DNA of 64,000 nucleotides, from the NCBI RefSeq assembly GCF_050948175.1, contig NC_135205.1:3261795-3325794 (forward strand). The letters are read 5' to 3'. This DNA is from Xylocopa sonorina. Lineage: Eukaryota > Arthropoda > Insecta > Hymenoptera > Apidae. The notes under the pieces are model-generated. The model did not search any database and was not told the origin of the DNA. It worked only from the letters and a program-made list of their open reading frames with translations. Position 1 is the first letter of the stretch. The number at the start of each line of letters is the position of its first letter. Shown here one piece after another: positions 14,282 to 24,876 of this stretch. The translations under genes were made by a program, and so were the position numbers.

Positions 14282-15018
14282 GTTAATTTTTATTAATTAC
14301 TTAATGTTCATAATATATAACCTAAACCCCCCAATCCCTAAACTATTAAGGCTAAAAATGAACCAACGTTATACATAAGAAGTAGGCTATATGTTTGTGT
14401 AAATTTGCGTAATTATTACATGTCATTCATTTTACTTTCTCTTTAAATAAATCTTACACACTATAATTATTTACACACATTCACCAACATTTTCGTGTAC
14501 ACGATTATCTACAAAACTTTTATAATTTCATAGCGCCTAGATTCACAGTTGTTTATTGGTGAAGTAAGACACCAGTCATTGCTAAAGGTTAAGGAGAAAT
14601 CTAACCCACGTGTATTCAAAAATGAAAAGAGGAATATGATTGGTTAAGTACGTATTTGCCACTGTCAATTAATTTATTATTTTACCTACAATTATTTGCT
14701 AATGTAAGATAAAACAGTATAGATTTGTTCATATGTTTCTTCTTTTCAAACAAAAGGCGATCGCTGTTCTTCATGCTTTTTACAGCATCACAGTTTTCTT
14801 TGTCCTTTCATGATCAACGGTTATTCCTTCACGAATCGAAAAGACATAACTTGAAGCACTATGTATGAACGTCTATCATAAATGAAAGTGTTTGAAAGTG
14901 TTTTCGATATTGTAATAGTTTATCGAGTTTTTTATCGGTATTTCTAGAAATAATAAAAATTATATGGTAATAACTTCCAGAGGTGTCATAACACAAAACA
15001 TTTGTTTAATAAGTGGTA
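14282..15018. promoter_or_regulatory. Divergent intergenic region AQR / SMUG1
   Basis: Only 737 bp separate the AQR start (minus strand) from the SMUG1 start (plus strand), so both promoters must lie here. A CACGTG E-box occurs near 14606. No TATA box was evident near either start codon. Shared control is an inference from spacing. Confidence 0.5.
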
Positions 15019-16015
15019 ATGTCTAATTCTAAAAAGACTAAAGTAAGACGTGGTAGTGATATAGATAACGTTAATCCAAAAAGAATGAAAATGTCAAATG
15101 AAGATGATGTAGAAGCAGAAAATAACAGTACAGTTATAAATAATGCAGTAGTTGAAAACATTTCTGAACAATTACTATCATTGGAACGTAACTTGGCCAT
15201 TGAATTAGGGAAAATCACATTCCGTTTGCCAGTAGAATATGTTTATAGTCCACTTGATTATGCATTTAATATACATACTATGTATGTAAAAAAATATTGT
15301 AATACTACCAAAAAAATGTTGTTCCTTGGTATGAATCCGGGTCCTTGGGGTATGTCCCAAACTGGTGTACCATTTGGAGAAATAAAAATGGTTCGTGATT
15401 GGTTAAAAATTTGTGGACCGGTTGGGAAACCCCCGAAAGAACAGCCAGATAGAAAAGTAACTGGATTTGAATGTACACGTAGCGAAGTCAGTGGGAAAAG
15501 ATTATGGGGTCTTTTTCAGGAATTATGTGGGGAGCCAGACAAATTTTTTGAACATGCATATATACATAATTATTGTCCTATTGCATTAATGGATAAGAAA
15601 GGCTGCAACATTACACCAGCAGAAATAAAGGCAATATCCAACTTTTTCTTATAATTATATTTATATATTAAATGTAATGTATTTTTTTAGGGTTCGGAGA
15701 TAAAGGTATTGCACAGTGCTTGTGACAAGGCCTTAGCAGATACAATTAAGATTTTAAAGGTTGAAATTGTGATTGGCATTGGAGGATATGCAGAGAAACG
15801 AGCACAGCTTGTAGTTCAATCTGCTAAACTACCTGTTAAGGTAATTATAAAAGTTATGCTTACAATAGATTTAGAATCACATTTATAAACTTTTACATGC
15901 TTAGGTTTTGTGTTTACCTCATCCAAGCCCACGTGCAAGAAATAATAAAAATTGGAATGAGAAAGCGACGCAAAAGTTAAGTGAGTTTGGATTACTTGAA
16001 TGGTTTACAGCTTAA
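15019..16015 (+). CDS. SMUG1: Single-strand-selective uracil-DNA glycosylase SMUG1
   Basis: Removes uracil and 5-hydroxymethyluracil from DNA in nuclear base-excision repair. Exons 15019-15630, 15691-15840 and 15905-16015 give 290 residues. The basic, low-complexity first 50 residues probably localise the protein. The catalytic fold follows: GMNPGPWGMSQTGVPFGE at about 104-121 (water-activating and uracil-pocket motif), SEVSGKRLWGLF, HNYCPIALMDKKGCNITPAE, and the C-terminal intercalation motif HPSPR at 260-264. The start is the ATG at 15019; an in-frame GTG at 15013 is less likely. The first intron is 60 bp. Its donor must be GC rather than GT, because no GT occurs between the last conserved codon and the in-frame stop, and using GC restores the human spacing between PAE and CDxAL. 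ADAT2 follows 125 bp downstream. Confidence 0.95.
15631..15690 (+). other. GC-AG intron in SMUG1
   Basis: This 60-bp intron begins AAG|GCAATA and ends TTTTTTTAG|GG. Reading through it hits a TAA eight codons later, while splicing here keeps the conserved spacing of the SMUG1 family. GC-AG introns are a known minority class. Confidence 0.75.
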
Positions 16016-16140
16016 AACCGAGACTCATTTTTATGCTAAGATACAAAAGTACTATCTAAGAATCATTTTTCTATCAGTACAAAGTTTTTCTGATTATTTT
16101 TGTAAGTGATTAAGTTATTAGAACAAAGAAAAGGGAGACA

Positions 16141-16653
16141 ATGAATAATTTAAGTTGGATGAATATTGCTTTACAAAAGGCAAACGATTCATTGAAAGCT
16201 GGGGAAGTTCCAGTTGGATGTTTATTTATATACAATAATGAGATCATTGCTACAGGTAACAATACAGTTAATAAAACGCGTAATGCAACACGACATGCGG
16301 AATTAAATTGTATAGATCAAGTTTTAGAATTTTGTGAGAAAAAAAATATAAACTATAGAGACATTTTTCATGATATAGACATTATTGTTACTGTAGAGCC
16401 ATGTATAATGTGCACATCTGCATTATATCAACTGCAAGTACGCAGCATTATATATGGTTGTGCAAATGATCGCTTTGGTGGCTGCAATAGTGTTTTTAAA
16501 GTACCTAAACTTTATGAGTCGAAAACAACAATTACGGGCGGCATTAAAAGCGACGAAGCAATGATTTTATTAAAAGAATTTTACAAAGGTACAAATCCAA
16601 ATGCACCCGAAGCAAAGGTAAAAAAAAATTGTAAGAAGGATATAAACTTATAG
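16141..16653 (+). CDS. ADAT2: tRNA-specific adenosine deaminase catalytic subunit ADAT2
   Basis: ADAT2 pairs with ADAT3 to convert adenosine 34 of tRNA anticodons to inosine. One uninterrupted exon encodes 170 residues, close to the usual length of about 170-190. The zinc deaminase motifs are complete: HAE (His52 as ligand, Glu54 as proton shuttle) and PCIMC (Cys88 and Cys91 as ligands). GEVPVGCLFI and YGCANDRFGGCNSV are further family blocks. The C-terminal tail is lysine-rich. The gene begins 125 bp after the SMUG1 stop on the same strand with no AATAAA between, so co-transcription is plausible. An AATAAA follows the stop by 33 bp. Confidence 0.97.
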   Translation: MNNLSWMNIALQKANDSLKAGEVPVGCLFIYNNEIIATGNNTVNKTRNATRHAELNCIDQVLEFCEKKNINYRDIFHDIDIIVTVEPCIMCTSALYQLQVRSIIYGCANDRFGGCNSVFKVPKLYESKTTITGGIKSDEAMILLKEFYKGTNPNAPEAKVKKNCKKDINL

Positions 16654-16685
16654 TACTTTTATTTTTTATTTAACTGTAAATTATT

Positions 16686-16691
16686 AATAAA
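16686..16691 (+). terminator. Poly(A) signal AATAAA of ADAT2
   Basis: Canonical AATAAA 33 bp after the ADAT2 stop. It is the first such signal downstream of both SMUG1 and ADAT2. Confidence 0.6.
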
Positions 16692-16919
16692 AAATGATTT
16701 TTAATTTATTTTAAATAACATGATATCTAAATAATGAATATAAACAATTTCTGACAAGAATCGGAACAGTATTTATATATGTTACTTACCTATTAATAAT
16801 TTATAAATTCAGTGATACATATGCTCAATGGTACAATATTCTTTATATATATTAATATTTTATACCTGTTTATAAAGATGTAAGGATTTGTTTGAAATAA
16901 ATTTAAGAGAAATGCATAT

Positions 16920-18705
16920 TTATAAACACCATGAATTATCTAATTCACATTTGCCTTGATACCATCTAACAAGTAGTTGATTTCTTAAAGTATAATCTTT
17001 TAGTATCATGCCCTTTGTCTGGAAAAAATCGTATTTATGTATAAATAATATTAATATTTGTATAAAAAAGAAACTTACTATAGGAGGTGGAAAAATTCTC
17101 TGGAAATCCATTTTATTTTGATGTTCTAAATAACTTTGAGACATAATCAGCTTGGTTTCTGGTGTAATACATGGACCACAAAGCTGGCATTCTACTCGAA
17201 AACAGTCATTACATTCTACACAAACTTTTGGTAAAACCATTAAATTTTTATCAGCTACTTCCATTTCTTCTTCTGCCTTACTTCTAAAATGTATAAACAC
17301 ACATAAAGTAAATTTATTGCATCGATACTTCAAAAAATCTATAATTTATTTGTGATGGTAGATTTATATGACCTTATTTTTAAAGAATCTTTTTTTATTT
17401 TTTGTGCAATACCGATTAACGAAAATAAATTGTATATAACTTGTTCGTAAAGTAATTGATTCGGCGGATAATGGGCCGAAGACAAATTTGGTGACATATT
17501 TGCCTCCATGATATAAACATTCAAATCTTCATCGAGAGCAAAATCGATTCTGATTAATTCGAAGAAATTTCTTCCATTCCCAAAACGATGTACAGCTTCT
17601 TTAATGTGATTTTCCTTCGACAAGATAATTTCCTTGATTGCTTCGCGTACTCCGTTCCAGACTTTTTCAGGATCTTTACCTTGCGAACGTACGTATGCAT
17701 CGAAAGAGTCCTTCATCGAAAATTTCAATTTCGTATAATATGTTTTCAACGATGGAACATTCCAAATTGGCAAGTAATCATCGCCAACTATATATTTATC
17801 CAAAACTTCAGGATCGAATGGATAATACTTTACGGGACAAAATCTGAAGAGGACATCACCTTTGTACATGTATATTCTAAGGGGATCGATGGACGTGATT
17901 ACGGTGTATATACCAATATCAAATTTGTACCCGTCCACAAGGTATGGTCGTTGTATAAATTCTTGCATAAATGCTCCAGTTACCGTAGTGTTTATCTCGC
18001 TCATACTTTTTATGCTAATACCTCGATGATCGTTCGATTTTTGTACAAACATTTTCTGAGGATGTTGTTCAACGTATCGAAAAAATTCTTTCTGTTGTTC
18101 TGGCATTTTAAACGCTGGCAACATATAACGACTTTCCGTTGTTGACAAGTCTACTTTGTTAGTAATGTATCCGCAACCGGGAAAGTGATTAACACGTTGA
18201 TGAGTTTTTAACTTATTTATGTGAGAGCTAAGACTTCTGAATGGATAATCGTGTGCCCACAGTAAATCCCAATTATGTGGATCATCGGTTTGTTTGAAGC
18301 CCAAACGTTCCAGTACATTAAATACATGTTTTAAATAACTGGTATCATTACTTTTCGTGTATATCCGGTACAATGGAGTCTTCTCTCTTATCTCTGGTAC
18401 CTTTATTTGCGGCTTAATTAAATCTTCTTGATACCGTAGAAGTGAAAAAAATAAATGATACGAAATTATTGCTCCCACTATAAAGCATGTACAAAATTTT
18501 ACAAGCGTTTTCATTTTCAAATTCATCATTTGAGTATAGATCGTGCAACCATCATCCTGCAAAGATGTTAGATCCAATTTTTAAATAGTTCATACCAATT
18601 GATTAGAAGATAATTCGCTTAAGCTATTATATGATTAAATTCTTTAACTGTGCAATGTTTACAAACCTGTTTTTGATCCTTTTCCTGTTCTTTCTTATCT
18701 GACAT
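16920..18705 (-). CDS. TTLL15: TTLL15-type tubulin tyrosine ligase-like protein, membrane-anchored
   Basis: ATP-grasp protein of the tubulin tyrosine ligase-like group; TTLL15-type members have been linked to tubulin glutamylation, but activity here is unproven. Exons 18667-18705, 17373-18556, 17079-17283 and 16920-17018 give 508 residues. A short charged N-terminus (MSDKKEQEKDQ) precedes one hydrophobic helix (VKFCTCFIVGAIISYHLFF, about 33-51), suggesting a type II membrane protein. The TTL domain shows FVQKSNDHRGISI (nucleotide loop), YKFDIGIYTVITSIDPLRIYM and FALDEDLNVYIMEANMSPNL (metal and ATP ligands). The C-terminus carries a compact Cys cluster (CVECNDCFRVECQLCGPC). The loop reads HRGI where active TTLLs usually have G-K/R-G-I. 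Assignment to TTLL15 rests on the membrane helix plus Cys cluster. Confidence 0.88.
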
Positions 18706-19040
18706 AGTTGAATAACCGATTCGACTACCATTTGTGACTGTGAGTCCACGAAGGAATACGATGTATTCGAAGCAGTGAATTGTAGTCGATCAAAGTACCG
18801 TTGTAATGTTTCCCGCTATATCTATAGCTACCATTCGCCTCTCAATGAAAGTAAACTTTCAAGACTGTGGTTTTTACACACAAGTCATGTATTATGCGCC
18901 CTATTTTTTAAAACATTTTATATGTTTTTATTATTTTCTATAAAAGGACGGTGAGATTACCTGTTTCTATGTCTTCCAGAGAAATAAGTATTTCATTATA
19001 TTTATTATAGTGAATATTTTAAATTCATATGCACATACCC
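18706..19040. promoter_or_regulatory. Upstream region of the TTLL15-type gene
   Basis: Probable promoter and 5' UTR of the minus-strand gene, ending at the first palindrome. No defined motif called. Confidence 0.4.
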
Positions 19041-19189
19041 CAACACAACTTTGTCACAGTAAGAGCACTGTGATGTCACTTGCGCCGCGTGACATTGAAT
19101 ATTTATATTATTTATAAATAATGCATATTATTTGATGTTACGCGGCGCAAAGAACATTACAGTGCTCTTACTGTCGCAAAGTTGTGTCG
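19041..19189. repeat. 149-bp imperfect palindrome
   Basis: The two halves (19041-19114 and 19115-19189) are reverse complements along nearly their full length, with about eight mismatches in the outer 55 bp and more near the AT-rich centre. Conserved blocks include CACAACTTTG, ACAGTAAGAGCACTGT and TTGCGCCGCGT. It has no spacer and no coding content. It lies 52 bp from a second, larger palindrome, so the two may be parts of one foldback element. Confidence 0.85.
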
Positions 19190-19235
19190 TCGAGATGTAT
19201 ATTCCAATAATTTTATTGCAATTTATTGTATATCT

Positions 19236-19698
19236 TAGCAGTTTTATTGTAGTTTATTGCATATTTCCCGCTTTAGAGGTAAGAGAGAGAAAGATATATA
19301 AGAACGCTATAAGAAAGAGTGAGACAGATGTTACCTACACTACTCGAGAACCACTGGCGCCATCTCTGTGAAAAGTGCTGAAACTGGTCGCTCAGCGTTA
19401 TCGACAGCGAAGTGAACTACTAAAACACTAGCGCCATCTCTTGGAAGGTCGCTGAAACTAGGTCGGTAATTAGTTTCAGTACTCTCCATAGAGATGGCGC
19501 TAGTAGTTCTTCAGTAGTTCACTTCGCTGTCGATAATGCTGAGCGATTAGTTTGAGCACTTTTCACAGAGATGGCGCCAGGGGTTCTTAAGCAAGCTGGT
19601 AACATCTGTCTCACTCTTTCTTATAGCTTTCTTATATATCTTTCTCTCTCTTACCTCTAAAGCGGGAAATATACATTAAATTCAAATAAAACTACTGA
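19236..19698. repeat. ~460-bp foldback palindrome with four AGATGGCGC cores
   Basis: The left arm (about 19236-19465) is matched by a reverse-complement right arm (19466-19698); the centre is near 19465. Matching blocks from outside inward are ATTTCCCGCTTTAGAGGTAAG, AAAGAGTGAGACAGATGTTA, GAACCxCTGGCGCCATCTCTGTG, GCGAAGTGAACTAC and CTAGCGCCATCTC. No transposase is present, so this is a non-autonomous foldback or MITE-like element. Transcribed from either side, it would make a long hairpin RNA. Confidence 0.85.
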
Positions 19699-20045
19699 AT
19701 GATAAAAAGTATTTTTAACATCTTTTACAATTGTGTCTTGAAATATACATTTAAGAAAAGTATACTAATTGTAGTATTGCAAAAATGAGTAGTATATATA
19801 CCGCTAGTGCTTTCTGAAGTGTTATATGATTTTCTGTGTTGTCTAGGTATGCGTATACTATTAAGTATGCATCACAAATAGACATTCTTTTTATATAAAG
19901 TGAAGAAATAAGAGTGAGAACAAATTATGCACTCGTATAGATGTGTGTGTGTGTATAGGAGAGAGATATTTATATTTAAAGATATTTTTAAAATTTGGCG
20001 GAAGTCGAGTGCGCAACTGTGCGCAACACAACACTGATGGCGTTT

Positions 20046-20056
20046 CCTGTCTTTTC
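20046..20056 (+). promoter_or_regulatory. Possible 5' TOP start of RpS29 mRNA
   Basis: A pyrimidine-rich run (CCTGTCTTTTC) about 45 bp upstream of the RpS29 ATG fits the terminal oligopyrimidine tract expected at the start of ribosomal protein mRNAs. The position is an inference. Confidence 0.45.
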
Positions 20057-20097
20057 GATTGTTGAATCGGTGCCGTGAGTATCTCTGTGGAGAAGAA

Positions 20098-20701
20098 ATG
20101 GGTTTTCAAAATATTTGGTACTCGCATCCGCGAAAATATGGACAAGGATCTAGATCCTGGTGAATATATTACTATTTTATTATTATATCACTTCCCAACT
20201 AAATGAAATATTCGTGTCATGCAATTGTACCAGCATGTTCGACCGCGTGTTATTATCGTTTACATTTGTACAATAGGAAGATACTTTTACAATTTTTACT
20301 GTAAATTGTCTAGATATGTTTTAAAAATGATATGTTATGGCATTACTACCGTAAAAAATCAGCTGTGTAGTACTATTATGGACAAATCAAATGTTTACTA
20401 AAATTACTGAATTATAACCTCAATTGTGTCCACTATGTGTGTTATTGTATTTATTATAGACCTTTCTTAATCTTGTAATTAACTATGTTATGTTATTTTA
20501 CAGTCGTGCTTGCGCAAATAGGCATGGACTGATTCGTAAATATGGTTTAAATATCTGTCGGCAATGCTTCAGGGAGTATGCTGCTGATATTGGTTTCAAG
20601 AAGGTACAGTTCTATACCGATATTCATAAATCTGTTTCAAATAATTTAACGGCATGCACAATTACTAAATATTGTCAATTTCTTGTTTACAGTTAGATTA
20701 G
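20098..20701 (+). CDS. RpS29: 40S ribosomal protein S29
   Basis: Zinc-binding protein of the small ribosomal subunit near the decoding head. Three exons, 20098-20159, 20504-20603 and 20693-20701, encode exactly 56 residues, the normal eukaryotic length; the last exon holds only Leu, Asp and the stop codon. The four zinc ligands are Cys21, Cys24, Cys39 and Cys42. The conserved core NRHGLIRKYGLNICRQCFREYA is intact. TMEM256 lies downstream on the same strand; the foldback palindromes lie upstream. Confidence 0.98.
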
Positions 20702-21244
20702 CGGGATAGTGGAACAATTACTACAATCCTTCAAGACACCAAAATGCAAATTTCAAAATAATTGTAAAAACAGTAAATTGTATGTAAATTTCTATTAATT
20801 TTTGGTACACTGAAATATGTTTGGAAAGAACTAAGTTACATTATGTTTAACACGAATATGAAATAAAAATAAATACAACTATTTACATTAAATGTTAATA
20901 GCTTATATAATAAATTTTACTTTCAACTGTGCCCCAAATTTTTCAATTACACTATGGTTTTGTGAGAAGTCTATTAATATTTCTTTACTGAATGATGTGT
21001 ACTTCATATAATTTCGATTTATGAGAATGCACGCTTAGATTGAGTGCACTGTATATGTATATATATCCGGTGCAATTGCATATATATATTATCCAGCACA
21101 CATCTTGAGTAAAACGTGCAAACAGCGGTATTTTGAATTTAAAGGTTAGTGGGATCGTGTATGCGTGTCATCAGTAAATATATAAATATCGAAGAAACAA
21201 ATAGTACTCCTGTTTAGTATACTTCAATATATAAACACAAGGAA
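20702..21244. other. RpS29-TMEM256 spacer
   Basis: RpS29 3' UTR with two AATAAA signals, then the probable TMEM256 promoter. No further gene is seen. Confidence 0.5.
20862..20867 (+). terminator. Poly(A) signal of RpS29
   Basis: AATAAA lies 160 bp after the RpS29 stop, followed by a second AATAAA a few bases later. Confidence 0.55.
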
Positions 21245-22461
21245 ATGTATTTTACAAATCCCTTAAATTATGCTCTTATCGAACAGCCAGTATCGTACGT
21301 TTGGAGAACCGCTACATCTGTAAGTTACAGATTACTATTAGAAATCAATGTTACTTTATTTCAAACTGTTATGTTTTCTATTAGAAACGTGTTTGAATGA
21401 TATTGCATATTACTGACGAAATTGAAAGATCCGTTATCTCGTAACTTTGTATTATAACCTTACATAAATGACAAAGGTTGAACTCGAATTCTATTGCATT
21501 TCTTTTTTAACATCTCCCAATATTATATTGTCATTTTACATTTTTAGTTTGTTGAATGTTTTTATTATGTAATAATTTTTGTAAGTATAAAAATTCTAAA
21601 TAGCGTGAAGTATGTATACGTGTCATATGTTAATCGACACATTATAAATATATATTATTTTTATACAAATTTTGTTATTTAATCATTAAATTTTATTATT
21701 GCGTACTTTAGTATTTATTATAGTATTTACTGATATATTAATATTTATAATATATTAGACAACAAAGCGTTTAATGCATATGAAAAATAAATGATATATT
21801 AGTAATTGTATTTGCTTTTAGGTAGCAGGATATATGAATTTGAAACCAAAAGGAGAAATAAAAATGCCGCCGCCAGTACCTTTGTGGAAATTAGCTGCAT
21901 CTTCAGGACCTTACGTCAGACTTGCTGCTTTAAGTGGAGCAACAGCTGTAATACTTGGTGCCTATGGTTCTCATAGTAAGATAAACCTTTAATGTCTATT
22001 TAACGTAAATTCATTTTTCATTTTGTATATTAATGACTGTTTTTAGATGCATTTTAATGGAAACATATTTAGCATTTTATTAGTAAAATATGTGTATAAG
22101 ATAAGTATGTATTGCGATTTCAGGATCGTATCCAGAGCACAGCAAAATTGACCAAAAACAAGTGTTTGAAACTGCTAGCCGTTATCATTTTATCCACACG
22201 TTAGCATTATTAGGATTACCTCTTTGCAGAGCACCTTTTTTGGTATGTTCTATTTGATAGAGTTTTAATAACAGTTATTATTATTATTATTATATTTATT
22301 ATTATTGCATTATTTAGGCTGCAACATTTCTCCTTTCTGGAATAGTATTGTTCTCTGGAACATGCTACTATTATGCATTTACAGGTGACAAACAATTGAA
22401 TAGACTGACACCAATGGGTGGAATATGTTTTATAATGGGGTGGTTAAGTATGTGCATTTAA
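21245..22461 (+). CDS. TMEM256: TMEM256 homologue (DUF423 membrane protein)
   Basis: Small membrane protein of the widespread DUF423/TMEM256 family; molecular function unknown. Exons 21245-21319, 21822-21975, 22124-22242 and 22318-22461 give 163 residues. The domain begins at YVRLAALSGATAVILGAYGSH and continues through FETASRYHFIHTLALLGLPLCR, FLLSGIVLFSGTCYYYAFTGD and LTPMGGICFIMGWLSM, giving four hydrophobic helices and the family pattern H-F-x-H-x-L-A-L. The first ~60 residues are extra compared with the roughly 113-residue human protein and may be a targeting or species-specific extension. Confidence 0.93.
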
Positions 22462-24876
22462 AATTTTAACCTTTTTGATACGAGTATCGACTATTCCTAC
22501 AGATAAGTTTAGATTAAAGTTGACAATTGTAAAAAATATATGTACTGTCTATTGTCGCCTTTAGTCGACTGTTCATGTCAAACTAGTACACGTTCATAGT
22601 ATTTTGTTATGAGACACATGTTCTTTTCTTTTTTTTTACATTATAAAAGTATTCCGCATTATACATTGCTTGTGTTTGTCAAATGACCTTGTACCGTATC
22701 AAATAAGTTAAAAAATGCTAGGTATGTGTACAGTAGAATATTTGTAAAAGATGAAGATGAAATTAATAGAAATAACAATGAAATTTCTAATTATGGTGTG
22801 CAAAAATAACTATTAATATTTTTCATTAAACCGAATTTCCTCCTAATTTGAAAACATTTTTAACTCCTTTGCGGATAAAATAACTTTGCTCATCAGATTA
22901 ATGTACGTCCAACGAGACAAAAAACTGGTTTGATTCTATATGCTCAATTAGAACAGAATAAAATAATGCTTAATAACATAGTAATTGGAAGTGCATTTCT
23001 ATGTTCGTTCTTAACTTTCCAAGTGTTCGTATATGGATTAATGTTTAACGCGTGTGCCACTTCGGAAATATTATTGATTAGTAAAGATATTTCGCCGACA
23101 AGCACATTTGTATTTTCGTTTATTGAAAACTGCTAATGAAACAAAATACGATCGGAATAAAAGTAAAACTTGTTTATACTAATGAATTGATATAAATATA
23201 ACTTTCGTTTATAATATTACTGATATAGGTTTAGATTATACCCTAAATCCTTATGCACTATATTTATATTCCTAAGTCCGTACCTCTTTTGCATACGTTA
23301 TCGATGATTTTTGTTTCTCTATATTGTGTATACATTACCAATTGTAATTTATTGTTACTCGTATTAGAAATATAATGCAAAAATATAAGTATAACACGTT
23401 TTACGTTTCATCGTAAAATATGTAACATTATGAAATATAAGGGTATTGAGTGATGACACACAAAACAACTGCACTGTAATATTAAAAAACTATCGTAATG
23501 TTAGAACGGAACTTTAAAGCAATCTTATTAGTTTGACATTAGAAATCAGTTAAAACCGATGATATTCAATTCCAATTAACGTAATCGTTAATTCATCAAT
23601 TAAATCTCATGTAATATAAAATTAAAAATCAAGAAGTGATGTATACATATATTCATCATCTCAAGCAATGGTACACAATATAAATGTAAAACAAATAGTT
23701 ACGTATTATTTTTTTTTTTGTCTACTTTTGATCAATTCATATCTTCACAATTTTTTTCGTATAGAATCACATTTCTACAGAGATATAAGAAAGTAATGTA
23801 CCTTGTATAATCCATTTCATACACCAGCCTCGCTGATTTTTATATCCATTCTATTTTGTATTATACAGTCGTCGTACATTATTCATAAATAGATATTTCG
23901 CCTGTAAATAAGTGAATATAAGAATTGTTTTCCAATTCGTATATCATTTATGATGACTCGGTCTGGCGATGCTGGCTGTATTCTTACACAGCTAAATAAA
24001 ATATTAATTGGACTACCTTACCTAGAGTAAAAATATCAAATAAGTTTAATGATGATACATCGAATAAACTTAAATGTATAGGAGTGTTTGCACGTTGATT
24101 CGCGCGCGTAGTGCTCGCACATTGGAAACTAAGCAGCGAACACAAAAGAGATCAATTACGAAATTAAAACGATGGTTGTAAACACGCAATTGGATATTAT
24201 ATTTGGAGTTATTGTGTTTTGATGAGCTACTTCATTAGCGCGTAATTTTTTTTTTTCTTACTTGACTTGTGATTTCTTTGCAAATTGTGAGGCATGAGAT
24301 TGGCGATTTATGGCGATGCTAAATGCACCACTGATATAAAATTTACTTATATCTAATAGACGTCCCTTCAGACTAAATTATATTTAATTAGTATAGAGTT
24401 TCGTAGCAATATCATTTTCTTGTTACTATTATATAAAGTATTTATATAGACTTGCGCATATTAAACTATATTTACAACTTTTATTAATTATTGTAACACA
24501 TCAAAGATAAGTTTCCTAGAACAAGGCAGCTCCCATGGCTACCTGGTTCATAATACCACAAGAGGAAACTCATACGATACAGCTAATACCATCTTTGCAC
24601 TTGTCTCTTCTTTTCTGAATAATATATCACAATCCAAATTTATAAGTAAACAGATAAACATCAAATCAAAATTTATTTTAATGAATTTAGTTACTGAAAT
24701 TGAGAAAAGGGTATTTTTCGAAAAAAGCTCATACAAAGTGCAAATTTACGATTACTGAGTTTCGAACAAAACGCAGCTATACTTTTCATTATTTTAAATG
24801 GCGTTTGAAGAATTTTGCTCAACCTGAATAATGCGATAGCAAAAGAGCAAATGGCGCGCCGGTTTTCTATCCATTT
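22462..24876. other. Convergent 3' region of TMEM256 and TRIP12
   Basis: AT-rich, no supported gene. It should contain the 3' UTRs of both flanking genes. A GC-richer island at about 24090-24190 (GATTCGCGCGCGTAGTG) and another at 23945-23990 stand out against the background. A 68-codon frame at 22930-23136 has no family match. Confidence 0.5.

Noticed and set aside
22930..23136. 68-codon hydrophobic plus-strand frame
   Set aside because: Does not begin at an ATG, no recognised domain, surrounded by AT-rich 3' flank.
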